A stretch of DNA of 64,000 nt from Rhynchopus euleeides. Its lineage: Eukaryota > Euglenozoa > Diplonemea > Diplonemida > Diplonemidae. The stretch is from NCBI GenBank assembly GCA_963210315.1, contig OY723279.1:930001-994000 (forward strand), read 5' to 3'. Below, one piece after another: positions 53,909-63,158 of the stretch (positions are counted from its first letter, which is position 1; each line of letters starts with the position of its first letter). The notes under the pieces are model-generated. The model was not told the origin of the DNA. It saw only the letters and a program-made list of their open reading frames with translations, and made no database searches. A program made the translations under genes and the position numbers.

Positions 53909-54794
53909 TTTTTGTTTTGTTGTGCCACGCACCGTCGTGGCACGCTTTTCGTTCTCTTTTTCCATTTCTGGTGGAACGCGCAACTCACCCGCTCGGGCGA
54001 GAAGCGTGTTTGACCTGAAACGGAGCTGTGTCAGCAATATGTGCGTGTGTCTCTGTATCATTTGTTTCTTTGCATTGTTTGCTTCTCTGCCTTATCAATA
54101 CATCCACCTTCTGCAGATGAACACCCCGGTTGCACAAACCTACAATACGTACATCGGCTCCCTTTTGCATTTGTTCCGGGTTTGGCGCCCAAACAACGCC
54201 TTATCTTTTTCCTTTTTTTCAAGGACACCCCTGTGAGCGGAAAGCGACCTACCACAGCTGCAGTCGACGTGCACTATACACACCCCCGACACGGAAATGT
54301 TTCAGAGTTTTGTGTGTGTAAAATCGTCAACGCAACAAACAAAAGAGGCTAAAATCATCAGAGCAGTTGTAGCTGTGAGTAAACGGGCGCTTTCCAATTT
54401 TGGTTTCCTGATCTTCTGTCGAAGGTAGTCAATGCGAGGTTGGCTGTCCTGACCCTGGTCTGTGCTGCACGAGTGTCTCCTTCTCGGAGACCAACACCTC
54501 GCCGCACACAGCAGACCAGTGGGCCAGTTGCTACTCCTGCAGATGACGCTCCGACATCGACCCACCCTGCCTGCTTTCTCAATCACCATGCCTCCCTCTC
54601 TGCCTGCTTTCTGTCTGACTGGACACGGGCCCTCTGCTGTTTGTTGTTTGTGTTGCACAGCCCGTCGCCCGAAGGCTGACAGCGATGCGACGTTGTGCAC
54701 CGACACCATCATATCGATTCCCTGCGCCAGGCCCATCTGGCACCGTACCCATGTGTCCTGCCTTGGATGTGTCTCGCTATCTGTCGCGCCCGCC
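53909..54794 (+). repeat. 0.85-kb segmental duplication, copy 2
   Basis: Second copy of 46150-46995; a dispersed repeat (54171-54337) replaces the diverged patch. Confidence 0.8.
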
Positions 54795-55226
54795 CAGCGC
54801 TGGACAGGCTGCTCATCTGCTGCAGCACGGTGGGGCACATGCCGGAGCGGGTGGATGGCATCAGTTGGACACTCTCCTGTGTGCAGGGATCTGTGTCGCC
54901 ACCCCCGGCAAGAGGAGGGGTGGGTGTCATCCTGCAGAAGTCTCCAGTTGGCCAGCAGGCGAAACGTACGGGGGAGAGAGGCGCTCAGGCGGGGAAGCGA
55001 CTCAGTGGCCTGATGAAGGGCGCTGAGTGGCGACTGGTGCACTTCCCCTTCCATCCTTACCCGAAGGGAAGAGGGCAGACGGACATGCCCCATACACGGT
55101 GAGGGTCCGACAACCAGTGGGTTACCCTTTTCAAGAGTCATGTCGTGCCGAAATCCACACCCGCATGTAGGTCAGGCAATTTTTAGGGTGTGGGGGGTAC
55201 CGAGTTTCGGGAGTGGGGGTACCTAA
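54795..55226. other. upstream region of the WD40 gene
   Basis: Repeated GTGTGGGGGGTACC and GGGGGTACCT words at 55188-55250. A 279-residue minus-strand frame (54302-55141) crosses the duplication boundary and is judged chance. Confidence 0.4.
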
Positions 55227-57338
55227 ATGCGGGTGTGGGGGGTACCTCAAAAAAAGGGGGTCCGACAGCGGATGTCGGACCCCACCCCGTGTGCCAGTAA
55301 TCAATCTCAAGCACTGCCTACACCCTCGACGCAGCAGAGCTGCTTAACCCTAACAACTTTACTTGGTAACGAGTCCTCCCTCTCCTCCTCCGTGCTGAGC
55401 AGGGCGTCGGTTGACCTGCCTGTCTCGCCCCTCTCTGCGGCAACCCGACGCTCCATCGCCAGCGGGATCACCCCGACAACGCCATTCTCACGCTCTCTCC
55501 GCAACGTGGCACGCCTGAGCTCCCATACCACCACCTCACAGCGCAAGCAGACAACTGCACCACTGACGACAGGATACACGGCAGGCACTACGGGCTGGCA
55601 GGGTAGTGTGCAGCACGTCCCACTGGTGGCGACATGCGAGTCGTGCAGCGCGCCCGCTACACAGCAGTGCGGGGTGTGTGTCGACCTGCTGCTGTGTGCC
55701 AACCCTGCCTGCTACGATGCAGCGCACCCGCGTGCCATGGACAAGGACGCACACCGCAGCACCCTCGGGCCAGTCGGGGCAGTGCAGGGGACGCTGCCCC
55801 CCGAAGCGAACACGCACACCGGGTGCAGAGAGGCAGGGTGCAGCAGTGCGCTGACATGCCAGCACGGGATGGTGGGAGCTACGGCTGCGCAGAAGAGAAT
55901 CAGACAGCGCTTGGCATCCTTCGGGACACGGCTTGCGGAACAGCGCGGCAGCGCAGAGCAGATACTGGTATCGGTGCGGGACTGCATTGCCCAAGAGGAC
56001 AGCGCGCAGGCACAACTGCAGCAGGAGCTGCGTGCTGCCTACCTGGTGCTGCACGAGGCACTCGCCAGGCAGGAGTGTGCCATGGAGGCGGAGCTGCAGC
56101 GGGCGTTCGTGGCACACCGGTGGGGCCTGCGGCAGGACGAGCAGGCGCTCGTGGCGTTTGTCGCGGAGGCCACCGCCCTGCTACACCACATGGAGGGGAT
56201 TGCCCAGCAGGCTCCCGGGTACGCACTGCAGCTTGCGGAGGAGAGGCCGGAGTTGCTGGACCACCTCGCGTTGTTGCGGCAGCCGCAGGTGCGTGTGCCC
56301 CACAGCATGGCGCTTGACATACCGATAGCGTCCATCGTGCGTGCGATGCAGAGTGGCGGGGTGGTGGACGTGCAGAGCGTACCACAGGCAACTGCCCACC
56401 AGGGCCCCACACAGGCCGACACAGGGTCTGCACGGCTTGTCAAGCTCAAGTGTACGAAAGTCATGGATACATCGCAATGCACGTTCGGAATCGCAGTGCA
56501 CCCGACGGGGCAGGAGTTTGTCACAAGCAACGCTGAAGGCGTCGTTGATTTGTGGGAAATCAGCACACTGACCAGAGTGCAGTCCGCGAAGCACAAGGGG
56601 GGCCGCGTGACGTGCGACATGTCGGGCGACGGGGTGTGGATTGCGTCGGGTGCTCATGACGCCACTGTGAATGTCTGGGACACCAGGTTGTCCGGTTCGC
56701 TGTGGCCCTGGGCGAGGAACAGCTCCCACACAAACCTGAGGCAGGTGCACAAGCTGACCGCACACACGCATAAGGTATATAGTGTGAGGTTCAAGCCCGG
56801 GGGAGGGCCACTCGCTACCGCGAGTCGTGACAAAACCGTCAGGCTCTGGGACTTCGAAAGTGGCCAAAGCCAGGGCCATGTGACATTCAGCCACGAACTC
56901 TACGCCTGCTGCTGGTGCCCTGACGGCAGGCTGGCATTCGGGTCGGACGGGGGTGGTGTCGGGCTGTGGGATACGCGATCCCCTTCCCCGACCACGTCTC
57001 TGCCTCAAACAGAAGCTATCTGGGCTGTCTGCCCCAGCAGCGACGGGCGCCGCATCGTGTCTGGAGGCATGCGTAAGTCGGTCGTGGTGTGGGACGTGCG
57101 GCAGCAGCAGCAGCAGCTCACCTCCATGGGGGTGGGTGATTATGTGCACGCACTTCAGTTTATGCCAGAAGGCGACCTCCTTTGCGGTGGGAGGGACAAA
57201 CTGCGCGTGTTTGACGGGATGTCGTACGACCTCCTTGCATCGGAAGATCAATGGGTGTACTCCGCAGCAGTGTGTGGCAACACTATCCTGACCGGGACGA
57301 ACAAAGGATTTTCCCTCTGGACGTACGAACCTGTGTGA
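55227..57338 (+). CDS. B-box zinc finger, coiled-coil and WD40 propeller protein
   Basis: A 703-residue intronless gene. A Ser/Thr-rich N-terminus is followed by a B-box-like zinc finger from about residue 137 (CESCSAPATQQCGVC with later Cys and His ligands, ending near the CREAGC/CQH region around 195-210). A helical coiled-coil segment (about 220-360, rich in Q, E, A and L) comes next. From about residue 408 a WD40 propeller fills the C-terminus, with blades ending VDLWEI, VNVWDT, VRLWDF, VGLWDT, VVVWDV and LRVFDG. The plan resembles TRIM-type scaffolds without a RING. A second in-frame ATG at 55272 is a possible alternative start. The function is probably protein-protein scaffolding; partners are unknown. 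Confidence 0.8.
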   Translation: MRVWGVPQKKGVRQRMSDPTPCASNQSQALPTPSTQQSCLTLTTLLGNESSLSSSVLSRASVDLPVSPLSAATRRSIASGITPTTPFSRSLRNVARLSSHTTTSQRKQTTAPLTTGYTAGTTGWQGSVQHVPLVATCESCSAPATQQCGVCVDLLLCANPACYDAAHPRAMDKDAHRSTLGPVGAVQGTLPPEANTHTGCREAGCSSALTCQHGMVGATAAQKRIRQRLASFGTRLAEQRGSAEQILVSVRDCIAQEDSAQAQLQQELRAAYLVLHEALARQECAMEAELQRAFVAHRWGLRQDEQALVAFVAEATALLHHMEGIAQQAPGYALQLAEERPELLDHLALLRQPQVRVPHSMALDIPIASIVRAMQSGGVVDVQSVPQATAHQGPTQADTGSARLVKLKCTKVMDTSQCTFGIAVHPTGQEFVTSNAEGVVDLWEISTLTRVQSAKHKGGRVTCDMSGDGVWIASGAHDATVNVWDTRLSGSLWPWARNSSHTNLRQVHKLTAHTHKVYSVRFKPGGGPLATASRDKTVRLWDFESGQSQGHVTFSHELYACCWCPDGRLAFGSDGGGVGLWDTRSPSPTTSLPQTEAIWAVCPSSDGRRIVSGGMRKSVVVWDVRQQQQQLTSMGVGDYVHALQFMPEGDLLCGGRDKLRVFDGMSYDLLASEDQWVYSAAVCGNTILTGTNKGFSLWTYEPV

Positions 57339-57785
57339 TACTGCGTGTGGCCACTCTGGGAACGAACCTGTTCAACCGAATGAACCTCAACAGAGAAGGG
57401 AGATCACCAAAAGCTCCGACCAAAGTCGACATTGCCACAACTGGGGAGGGAGGGTCCGTTCAGTAGTCTGGAAGTGTTTTCTCTCATCCCACGGAATGGG
57501 CGGGGCCGTGTCGGGCAAGCAGGTGTCGCTCGTCCCAGCCGCACTCTCTTCGGACCAGCCCCTGAACCAGAGTCACATTTCATGGATGATGCTTATCACG
57601 TAGACCCACAAAATGACCCCACTACGATCCGCAAAAAGGAGCCGGCGGTACGTAATGTGTTTGTTTGTGCAACCGGGGTGTTAATCTGCAGAAGAGAGGT
57701 GGATGTCCTAGTGGCAGAGAAGCAAATGATGCAGAGAACACGCTCACACTGCTGCCACAGCTCCTTTTTAGACTTGCCCACCCCC
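57339..57785. other. 3' flank with a dispersed-repeat copy
   Basis: 57555-57640 is a minus-strand copy of the TCTGTGCGGATCG family (AAATGACCCCACTACGATCC). Confidence 0.5.
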
Positions 57786-57891
57786 CCGTGTATATGTCAC
57801 CCCCCCACAGCAGGTTAGTGTATGTCACCCCCGCCAGGGCCGCCTGGGGGTGACATAAACACACCCCTTTTGGGGGGTGACATATACACGG
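57786..57891. mobile_element. foldback MITE with 20-bp perfect ends
   Basis: CCGTGTATATGTCACCCCCC at 57786 is inverted at 57872-57891, and the interior is itself almost palindromic (GTATGTCACCCCCGCC / CCTGGGGGTGACAT). Confidence 0.75.
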
Positions 57892-58119
57892 AGGGTGGTA
57901 GGTTACACACTTCTCACCCGAGCGGGTGATTTGCGCGTTCTACCAAAAAGTTCCAAACGTTCAAAAGAACAAAGTTTTAGAAAGCCCTTCGAGGGTCCCA
58001 CTTCACTCCACAGAGAGGCACGGCGTCTCGGATCCACAACCGCACTGTAGTGCACTGCATACACCGCCACACTGTCCAGGAAGGCTTTAGAGAGTGTGGG
58101 GACAACACAAAGTAGATAC

Positions 58120-58760
58120 TTTTCATGGATGTCTCATGGTTTGACAGAATTCTGCCAGAATTTCACAGATTCTGGCAGATTCTGGGGATTTCAGATTTTT
58201 CAGAATTTTCAAAGGGGGTCTTCGCTACGGGGTGACCGTCAGTGCGTTTTGGTGCATTTGCTGTTGAATTAGCTGAAAACTGACGGAGATTGACGGAGGA
58301 TAACGGCCAGCGAAGACCCCCAAAATCTGAGAAAATCTGTCCAGATTCTGGACAGATTTTTCCAGAATTTTCAGAATTCTGGAAATTCTGAGAAATCTGG
58401 AAAAATCTGAGAATTCTGGAAAAAATCTGGCCAGATTCTGGACAGATTTTTCCAGATTTTTCCAGATTTCTCAGAATTCTGGAAAATCTGAGAAATCTGG
58501 AAAATTCTGAGAAATTCTGTCAGAAATCTGGAAAATCTGTGGGGGGACCTTTTCGAATTTTTTTTTGGGGTGGGCCTATTTTGGACATTTGGACCCATTT
58601 TCAAAGGGATTTTTGAATTTTGAGCCCATTTTGAGCCCTAAAATGGCTCATCGAAATATTTCTGCAAAAAATCCGGGCCAGAATGCCAAAATCTGAAAAA
58701 TCTGAGAAATCTGGAAAATTCTGAGAAATTCTGCGGGGGGGGCCTTTTCGAATTTTTTTT
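58120..58760. repeat. AT-rich tandem region of CTGGAAAATCTGAGAAAT words
   Basis: Dense degenerate repeats of TCTGGAAAATTCTGAGAAAT and their inverse (ATTTTTCCAGATTTC). Base composition is far from the surrounding GC-rich DNA. A MITE (58214-58321) is inserted within. Confidence 0.7.
58214..58321 (-). mobile_element. GGGGGTCTTCGCT-family MITE, target duplication AAA
   Basis: 108 bp, ends GGGGGTCTTCGCT and AGCGAAGACCCCC, AAA on both sides; opposite orientation to 60106-60213. Confidence 0.8.
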
Positions 58761-59634
58761 GGGGGGTGGGGCTATTTTGGTCATTTGGGCCCGTTTTCAA
58801 AGGAATTTATGAATTTTGAGCCCATTCGTTGCCCTAAAATGGGCCCGCGAATATCTAGCTCCTGAGGACCTGGGTACATGGCCAAATCAGCCAGAAATCT
58901 CAGGTTTTCGCATTGCAATTTGGGTTCGCGTGCTGGTATCGCAGACTGGCCCCGAGGGTCGGTTTTCGTCAGCTGAGTGAGGGTGTGATATGAGGGTTCT
59001 ATCCAACAAGGATATCAAGGCGGCACTTCAAAGTCCTGCCAAGGACAGCGCCACGTGGGTGTGTGCTTCTGATGTACGTTATGTCATCATGTGAAACCCT
59101 CCCCAGCGTGTGCCAACATCCCTGACACGCTCACGAAAAGCATGACACGGAGAAAGCAGGTGCCGAAACAACCTGCCGAGCACACGGGTGGTGCCACGTT
59201 GATCCACGCAGCGATCTCCCATGTCAGGAAGCCTTGTCGCCACGGCAGCGTGCCGCAGACTGTGGGAGAGGTGTCGCCAGTCACCTTGAGGTTGCAGTGT
59301 GTCATCAGACTAAAACCCGTGCCTTGTTCACCCTGTTGTTCACCCCTGTGAGGTTGATCCCATATCGTTGCCTGCTTTGGGGCCTGAAGGACATAGGGGT
59401 CCAACCGGCACTTGAGCATCGCAAGGCCTAAGTGGCTGTGTGGCAGGTTTTCATTGAAGGGCAAATCCCCCCTTTTCTGGGTGAAAAGTGTTGTGCGTCG
59501 TTCAGTATCTTGCGCGAATCGCTTTCGACACCACCATTCAAACCACCGCAAAGGGGCAACCCATCTTCTGGAGTGTGATCTCTGGTGGCGGGGTGGGATG
59601 GGTGAGTGGGGTGTGACGGTGCAACGACAGTCGA
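58761..59634. other. intergenic DNA
   Basis: A 154-residue minus-strand frame (59087-59551) looks protein-like (FTQKRGDLPFNENLPHSHLG) but matches nothing I know. Confidence 0.35.
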
Positions 59635-59738
59635 ACTTCTTCGAACGCAGAACACCCCACCAGCCTGCCGGGCGTGTGAAGTGTTCGCAAGGATCCGCAC
59701 AGTGAAAAGTTTCCTGAGTTGGCTACGCCGAACTTACA
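59635..59738 (-). repeat. dispersed repeat, AAGTTCGGCGTAGCCAACTC family
   Basis: Reverse complement of 35053-35153. Confidence 0.7.
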
Positions 59739-59832
59739 AAATGGGAAGGTGTGAGTGTCGCTTGTTGCGACCCACTGGCTGGACGAGTTCTCTTTTTGGG
59801 GGACAAAACCACACACAAGAAGGTTGTCACAA

Positions 59833-59939
59833 GGGGGTCTTCGCTGGTCGTTATTCTTCGTCAATCTTCGTCAGTTTTCACTATTTCAACAGCAAATACA
59901 CCGAGGTGCACTGACGACCATCCCGTAGCGAAGACCCCC
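59833..59939 (+). mobile_element. GGGGGTCTTCGCT-family MITE
   Basis: Ends GGGGGTCTTCGCTGG and GTAGCGAAGACCCCC. The interior differs slightly from the 60106 copy; flanking ACA may be a target duplication offset by one base. Confidence 0.75.
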
Positions 59940-60105
59940 ACAGTGAAAAAGATAGTTGGCAGCGCTTTGGGTGACAAACACAATCTACCTTGCCTTGTTG
60001 TTATGACTGTGCGCACATTCACACCAAGCTTCATCAGCCAAACCACGTGAGGTTTGTCATCCGGGTTTGGCGCACACACAACGCCTTGTCTTTTAAACGT
60101 TCAAT

Positions 60106-60213
60106 GGGGGTCTTTGCTGGTCGACAAACTTCGACAAACTTCTTCAGTTTTCAGCCAATTCAACAGGAAATGCACCAAAATGCACTGACGACCACCCCGT
60201 AGCGAAGACCCCC
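60106..60213 (+). mobile_element. GGGGGTCTTCGCT-family MITE, target duplication AAT
   Basis: 108 bp with AAT on both sides; nearly identical to 53606-53713. Confidence 0.8.
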
Positions 60214-60814
60214 AATGGCATTGAATGCAACACTCACATCATCGATGCCAAGTGTTTCTCGTAGTATTTTTCGAGGGAAATCCCCCCAAAAAAGGATAAG
60301 GGCAGCAGTCCTTCGGGACGGGTGACTAGCGACACCCCCCTTAGCCAGCTACTCACTTACAGGGGGGGTCAAATAAACGTACTTAGTACTACTATTCGGC
60401 GAACGCGCGGGCCTAAATCGACCTCGCCAGAAAATTAATAAATAGTTTGCGAGCGAATAGACGTACTAAGTACGTCTATTCAACTTTTCCTAAAAACGCT
60501 GTTTGCAGGGGCTCTGCGGGGCTGTTTGGTCCACCAGGGGCGCGCTGGTCACTGCTGTCGTCCGTCTCTCACTTCTTCTGCCTTCCGGTCGAGTATCCGC
60601 TCTGTTCTCGTCCTACCACTCGCCCCTCATTTGGTTTCGTACCGTTTTGATTTGTATTGCCCCCCCCCCCCCCCCCTGGTTGACATTCTTGTTGAGTTAG
60701 TGAAAGCATACACAGTTCATCAGAGCTGTCAGCTTCACTGTCGGTGGTTGGTTGGTGCGTTGATGCTTAAAAAAAAGATGTGAAAAAGACAAGCCACAAC
60801 CAGCACGCCCCAAC

Positions 60815-61342
60815 TTACTTCTTCTTCAAGTTCTTGGGCTTGCTGGGGCAAGTCTGCATGTTGTGCCCAGGCTTCCTACACCCTTTGCAGAGCCTGCGGT
60901 GTTTGTTGGGAGTCTGGGTGGTCGGGGACGCTGCGCGCTTCTTTTCGGAGGACTGGGAGGACTGGGAAGGCTGTGTCTGTGTGAGAGAGTTCACACGAAC
61001 CGGCTTCGCCCATGCCAAGATGCTTGACTGTTGGGTTGGCTGAGACACAACTTTCTTTTGGGTGGACTGCTTCTCTGTGCTCTCTTTTGCCTTCCCGTCC
61101 AACCCAGGTTCAAGGTCCGCACCACCAGCCTCAGGGTATGTTTCTGTGCTTGGTGCGAAGGTGAGGTCCGGACAAAGGGAGCTCTTCACGAACCCGTCCT
61201 CCTCACCCGACACCTTCAGCACGTACCCCATATCCCGCAAGCGCTCGGCTACCAGCGTGCCCTGGCCCGGGCCAGTTGGTTGAAGGAAGGCCGGGGAGCG
61301 CATGGCGGTGGCCCATCCTCGAATATCTTGAACAGGAGGCAT
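60815..61342 (-). CDS. transposon-borne protein ending in a CCHC zinc knuckle
   Basis: The minus-strand frame has an ATG at 61342 (the frame also opens at a GTG a few codons earlier). The middle is rich in Ser, Thr, Gln and Lys. The C-terminus is CKGCRKPGHNMQTCPSKP, a C-x2-C-x4-H-x4-C knuckle of the kind found at the end of MULE-type transposases and in retroelement Gag. The catalytic part is absent, so this is probably the tail of a transposase. The position inside the inverted repeats supports this. Confidence 0.5.
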   Translation of the reverse strand: MPPVQDIRGWATAMRSPAFLQPTGPGQGTLVAERLRDMGYVLKVSGEEDGFVKSSLCPDLTFAPSTETYPEAGGADLEPGLDGKAKESTEKQSTQKKVVSQPTQQSSILAWAKPVRVNSLTQTQPSQSSQSSEKKRAASPTTQTPNKHRRLCKGCRKPGHNMQTCPSKPKNLKKK

Positions 61343-62000
61343 TCCATCAGCAGGAGGCACATGAAAGCATCGGACGTCATCATTATGTCGGACACCAGCC
61401 GAAGCTATTGGCTCTGTTGGTGGATGGTGAAATCTGGGCAGTTGGATTGCGGGTTTGCGGGCGTGTGTTGATCAGTGCTGCACAACAGGAGAGAATGTCA
61501 AACAACGTCAGGGAAGGGGGCTGCGGGGGGTGGGGGGTGGGCTCAGCTGGTCCTCGAAGGCTACATCTATGGTGAGGTGTGTCTGGGGCCATCCGTCCAC
61601 ATCTTCTCGTTGGTGGTAGGGACTGCGGACGCCGTAGATGAGGAGTCGTTTAATGCGCGCCGCTCTTCAGCAGTGATTTTGACGCCTCTGGACCCCAGGA
61701 GTTTGCGGGTTTCCGGGTTTGCGGTCTTCAGCAGTGGTTCTGATGCCTCTGGACCGCAGGAGTTTGCGGGTTCGCTGGTTTCCCGTCCGTATGTGTCTGA
61801 GGGGGGATGCCCCGATTCCCTTCGTCACGACATATCTTTGAGCGTAGGTCACTTCCCCCCTCTACGGACCCCGTGCACCCTGGTTCCCCTAAGTGGCACC
61901 AATAGACCCCGTTGTCCCCATTCCTTGCCCCAAAGTTTGCAGATTTGTGTGTCTCCAAAAAGAAAATCTCAAAAAAAACGAAAAATTTCCCCAAAAAAAA
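61343..62000. other. interior of the TTACAGGGGGG element without a recognised gene
   Basis: Short direct repeats (GGAGTTTGCGGGTT, CTTCAGCAGTG.TT.TGA) at 61665-61775; minus-strand frames here are not recognised. Confidence 0.35.
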
Positions 62001-62383
62001 GGGTGAAAAGTAAGTACTACTATTCAACGGCCCAACGTGCCCCAGAGCCCCAAAAAAATAAGTACTACTATTCGGCTAAGTACTACTATTCAACTAAGTA
62101 CGTTTATTTGACCCCCCCCTGTAACCCTTTACAGCCCAATGAAAAAAGTAAAAATCAGGATTTTTTTCAGTTCAAAGTACACACAGTTCTGCTCCGATGT
62201 TTTCAAAATGATGCAGCACGGTGAATAGAACTCTCACAGTACATTTCCCGAGTAACAAATTTTTAAAAACTGTCAAAAATTTGTTGCAATTACTCGCAGA
62301 AGAGCTGGGGCGGTCGGGGGAGGGGTGTTGGGAGTAGGGATGAGGAGCCTTCCTTTCGAACTAATTTGCCGATTCACCAATGC

Positions 62384-62836
62384 CTATCCACCCGATGGAG
62401 CAGCGATGGAAAGGAAGTGATTCCTTCCCATCGCTGCTCCAAGCCCCGGTGTCGCGGTGAGGGTCTCCCCAGTCTGCCAGTACGCGTGCATGTCGCCCTT
62501 CTCGCAGAGGCCCATGCCGAGGAATACGGCAAAGAAGCGCTTCAGGAGCCTGCTGTCCAGCGAGACATCCACCCCCCTTCTTGCGGCGTACTGCTTCGTG
62601 TGTCGCACGATGGCGTTCAGAAGCTCGTCCGTGATGAACTTCTTGAAGAGGGCGAGGGGACCCATCTTCTTCGCGCCTGAGAGGGTCGGCCCCGTCTTGC
62701 AGCCCTTGAACCTGATGTTGTCCAGGCTCTCATCGGTCTCTTCCCACTCGGGTCCGACACCTCAGACTCCGAGTCCGGCTTTCGCGGACAGGTCACAGCA
62801 GAGGGCACTGCCCCCGTCACTACTCTGATCTTCCAT
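62384..62836 (-). pseudogene. piggyBac transposase, N-terminal part, frameshifted
   Basis: From ATG at 62836 the minus strand encodes a short leader; an acidic SESEVSD-type segment and the following domain lie in different frames, so a shift or stop occurs near 62750. The piggyBac domain start is clear: MGPLALFKKFITDELLNAIV, then RHTKQYA and FFAVFLGMGLCEKGDMHAYW, then GAAMGRNHFLSIAA. It ends at a 44-bp near-palindrome (62397-62440); the DDD catalytic residues that would follow are missing. The transposase is not functional. Confidence 0.65.
62397..62440. repeat. 44-bp near-perfect palindrome at the piggyBac deletion point
   Basis: GGAGCAGCGATGG at the left pairs with CCATCGCTGCTCC at the right; mismatches lie only near the centre. 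Confidence 0.7.
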
Positions 62837-63158
62837 TGGAATTAGTGTCTCCTGTGTCCATGAATAATACCGGAGTGTGTGCCTGGCAAGCTGACAGAAG
62901 AGGGGGGGAGACGTGCCCTACACAGGCTCGTGTCAGCGTAGGGAAGGCCCCTTGGGGACCCCCTGCAAAAAAGTTTGCGAAAAAAGTACTTTTGCCAGTA
63001 ATGGCAACCGATCACATCAAATTTAACCAATTTTTTTGTTTCTCGGGTCAGATCTCACCGTAGATTCCACGATCACAAGAGTTTTTGCGTTTCGTGATTC
63101 GGGACGAAATGAAAAATTTCGAAAGTATATATATATACTTTGGGCTGTAAAGGGTTAA

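Larger units (their letters stand above)
60357..62124 (-). mobile_element. TTACAGGGGGG-family DNA transposon with a zinc-knuckle ORF
   Basis: TTACAGGGGGGGTCAAATAA at 60357 is inverted at the right end, closing with CTGTAA at 62124; the match continues with ACGTACTTAG. Subterminal TACTACTATTCG words occur in both arms. The 1.77-kb element contains a minus-strand frame with a CCHC finger. Its right end abuts the piggyBac element directly. Confidence 0.65.
62125..63154 (-). mobile_element. internally deleted piggyBac-like transposon
   Basis: Both ends carry CCCTTTACAGCCCAA (62125 onward, inverted at 63140-63154). The right side is followed by TTAA; the left side is preceded by GTAA, which is also the last base group of the neighbouring element. 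CCC-initial ends and TTAA are piggyBac hallmarks. The interior holds a broken piggyBac transposase start. At 1.03 kb it lacks most of the catalytic domain. Confidence 0.75.

Noticed and set aside
54302..55141. 279-residue open frame on the minus strand
   Set aside because: It crosses the edge of the 0.85-kb duplication, its counterpart at 46.5-47.1 kb differs in frame and end, and no domain or codon bias supports it.
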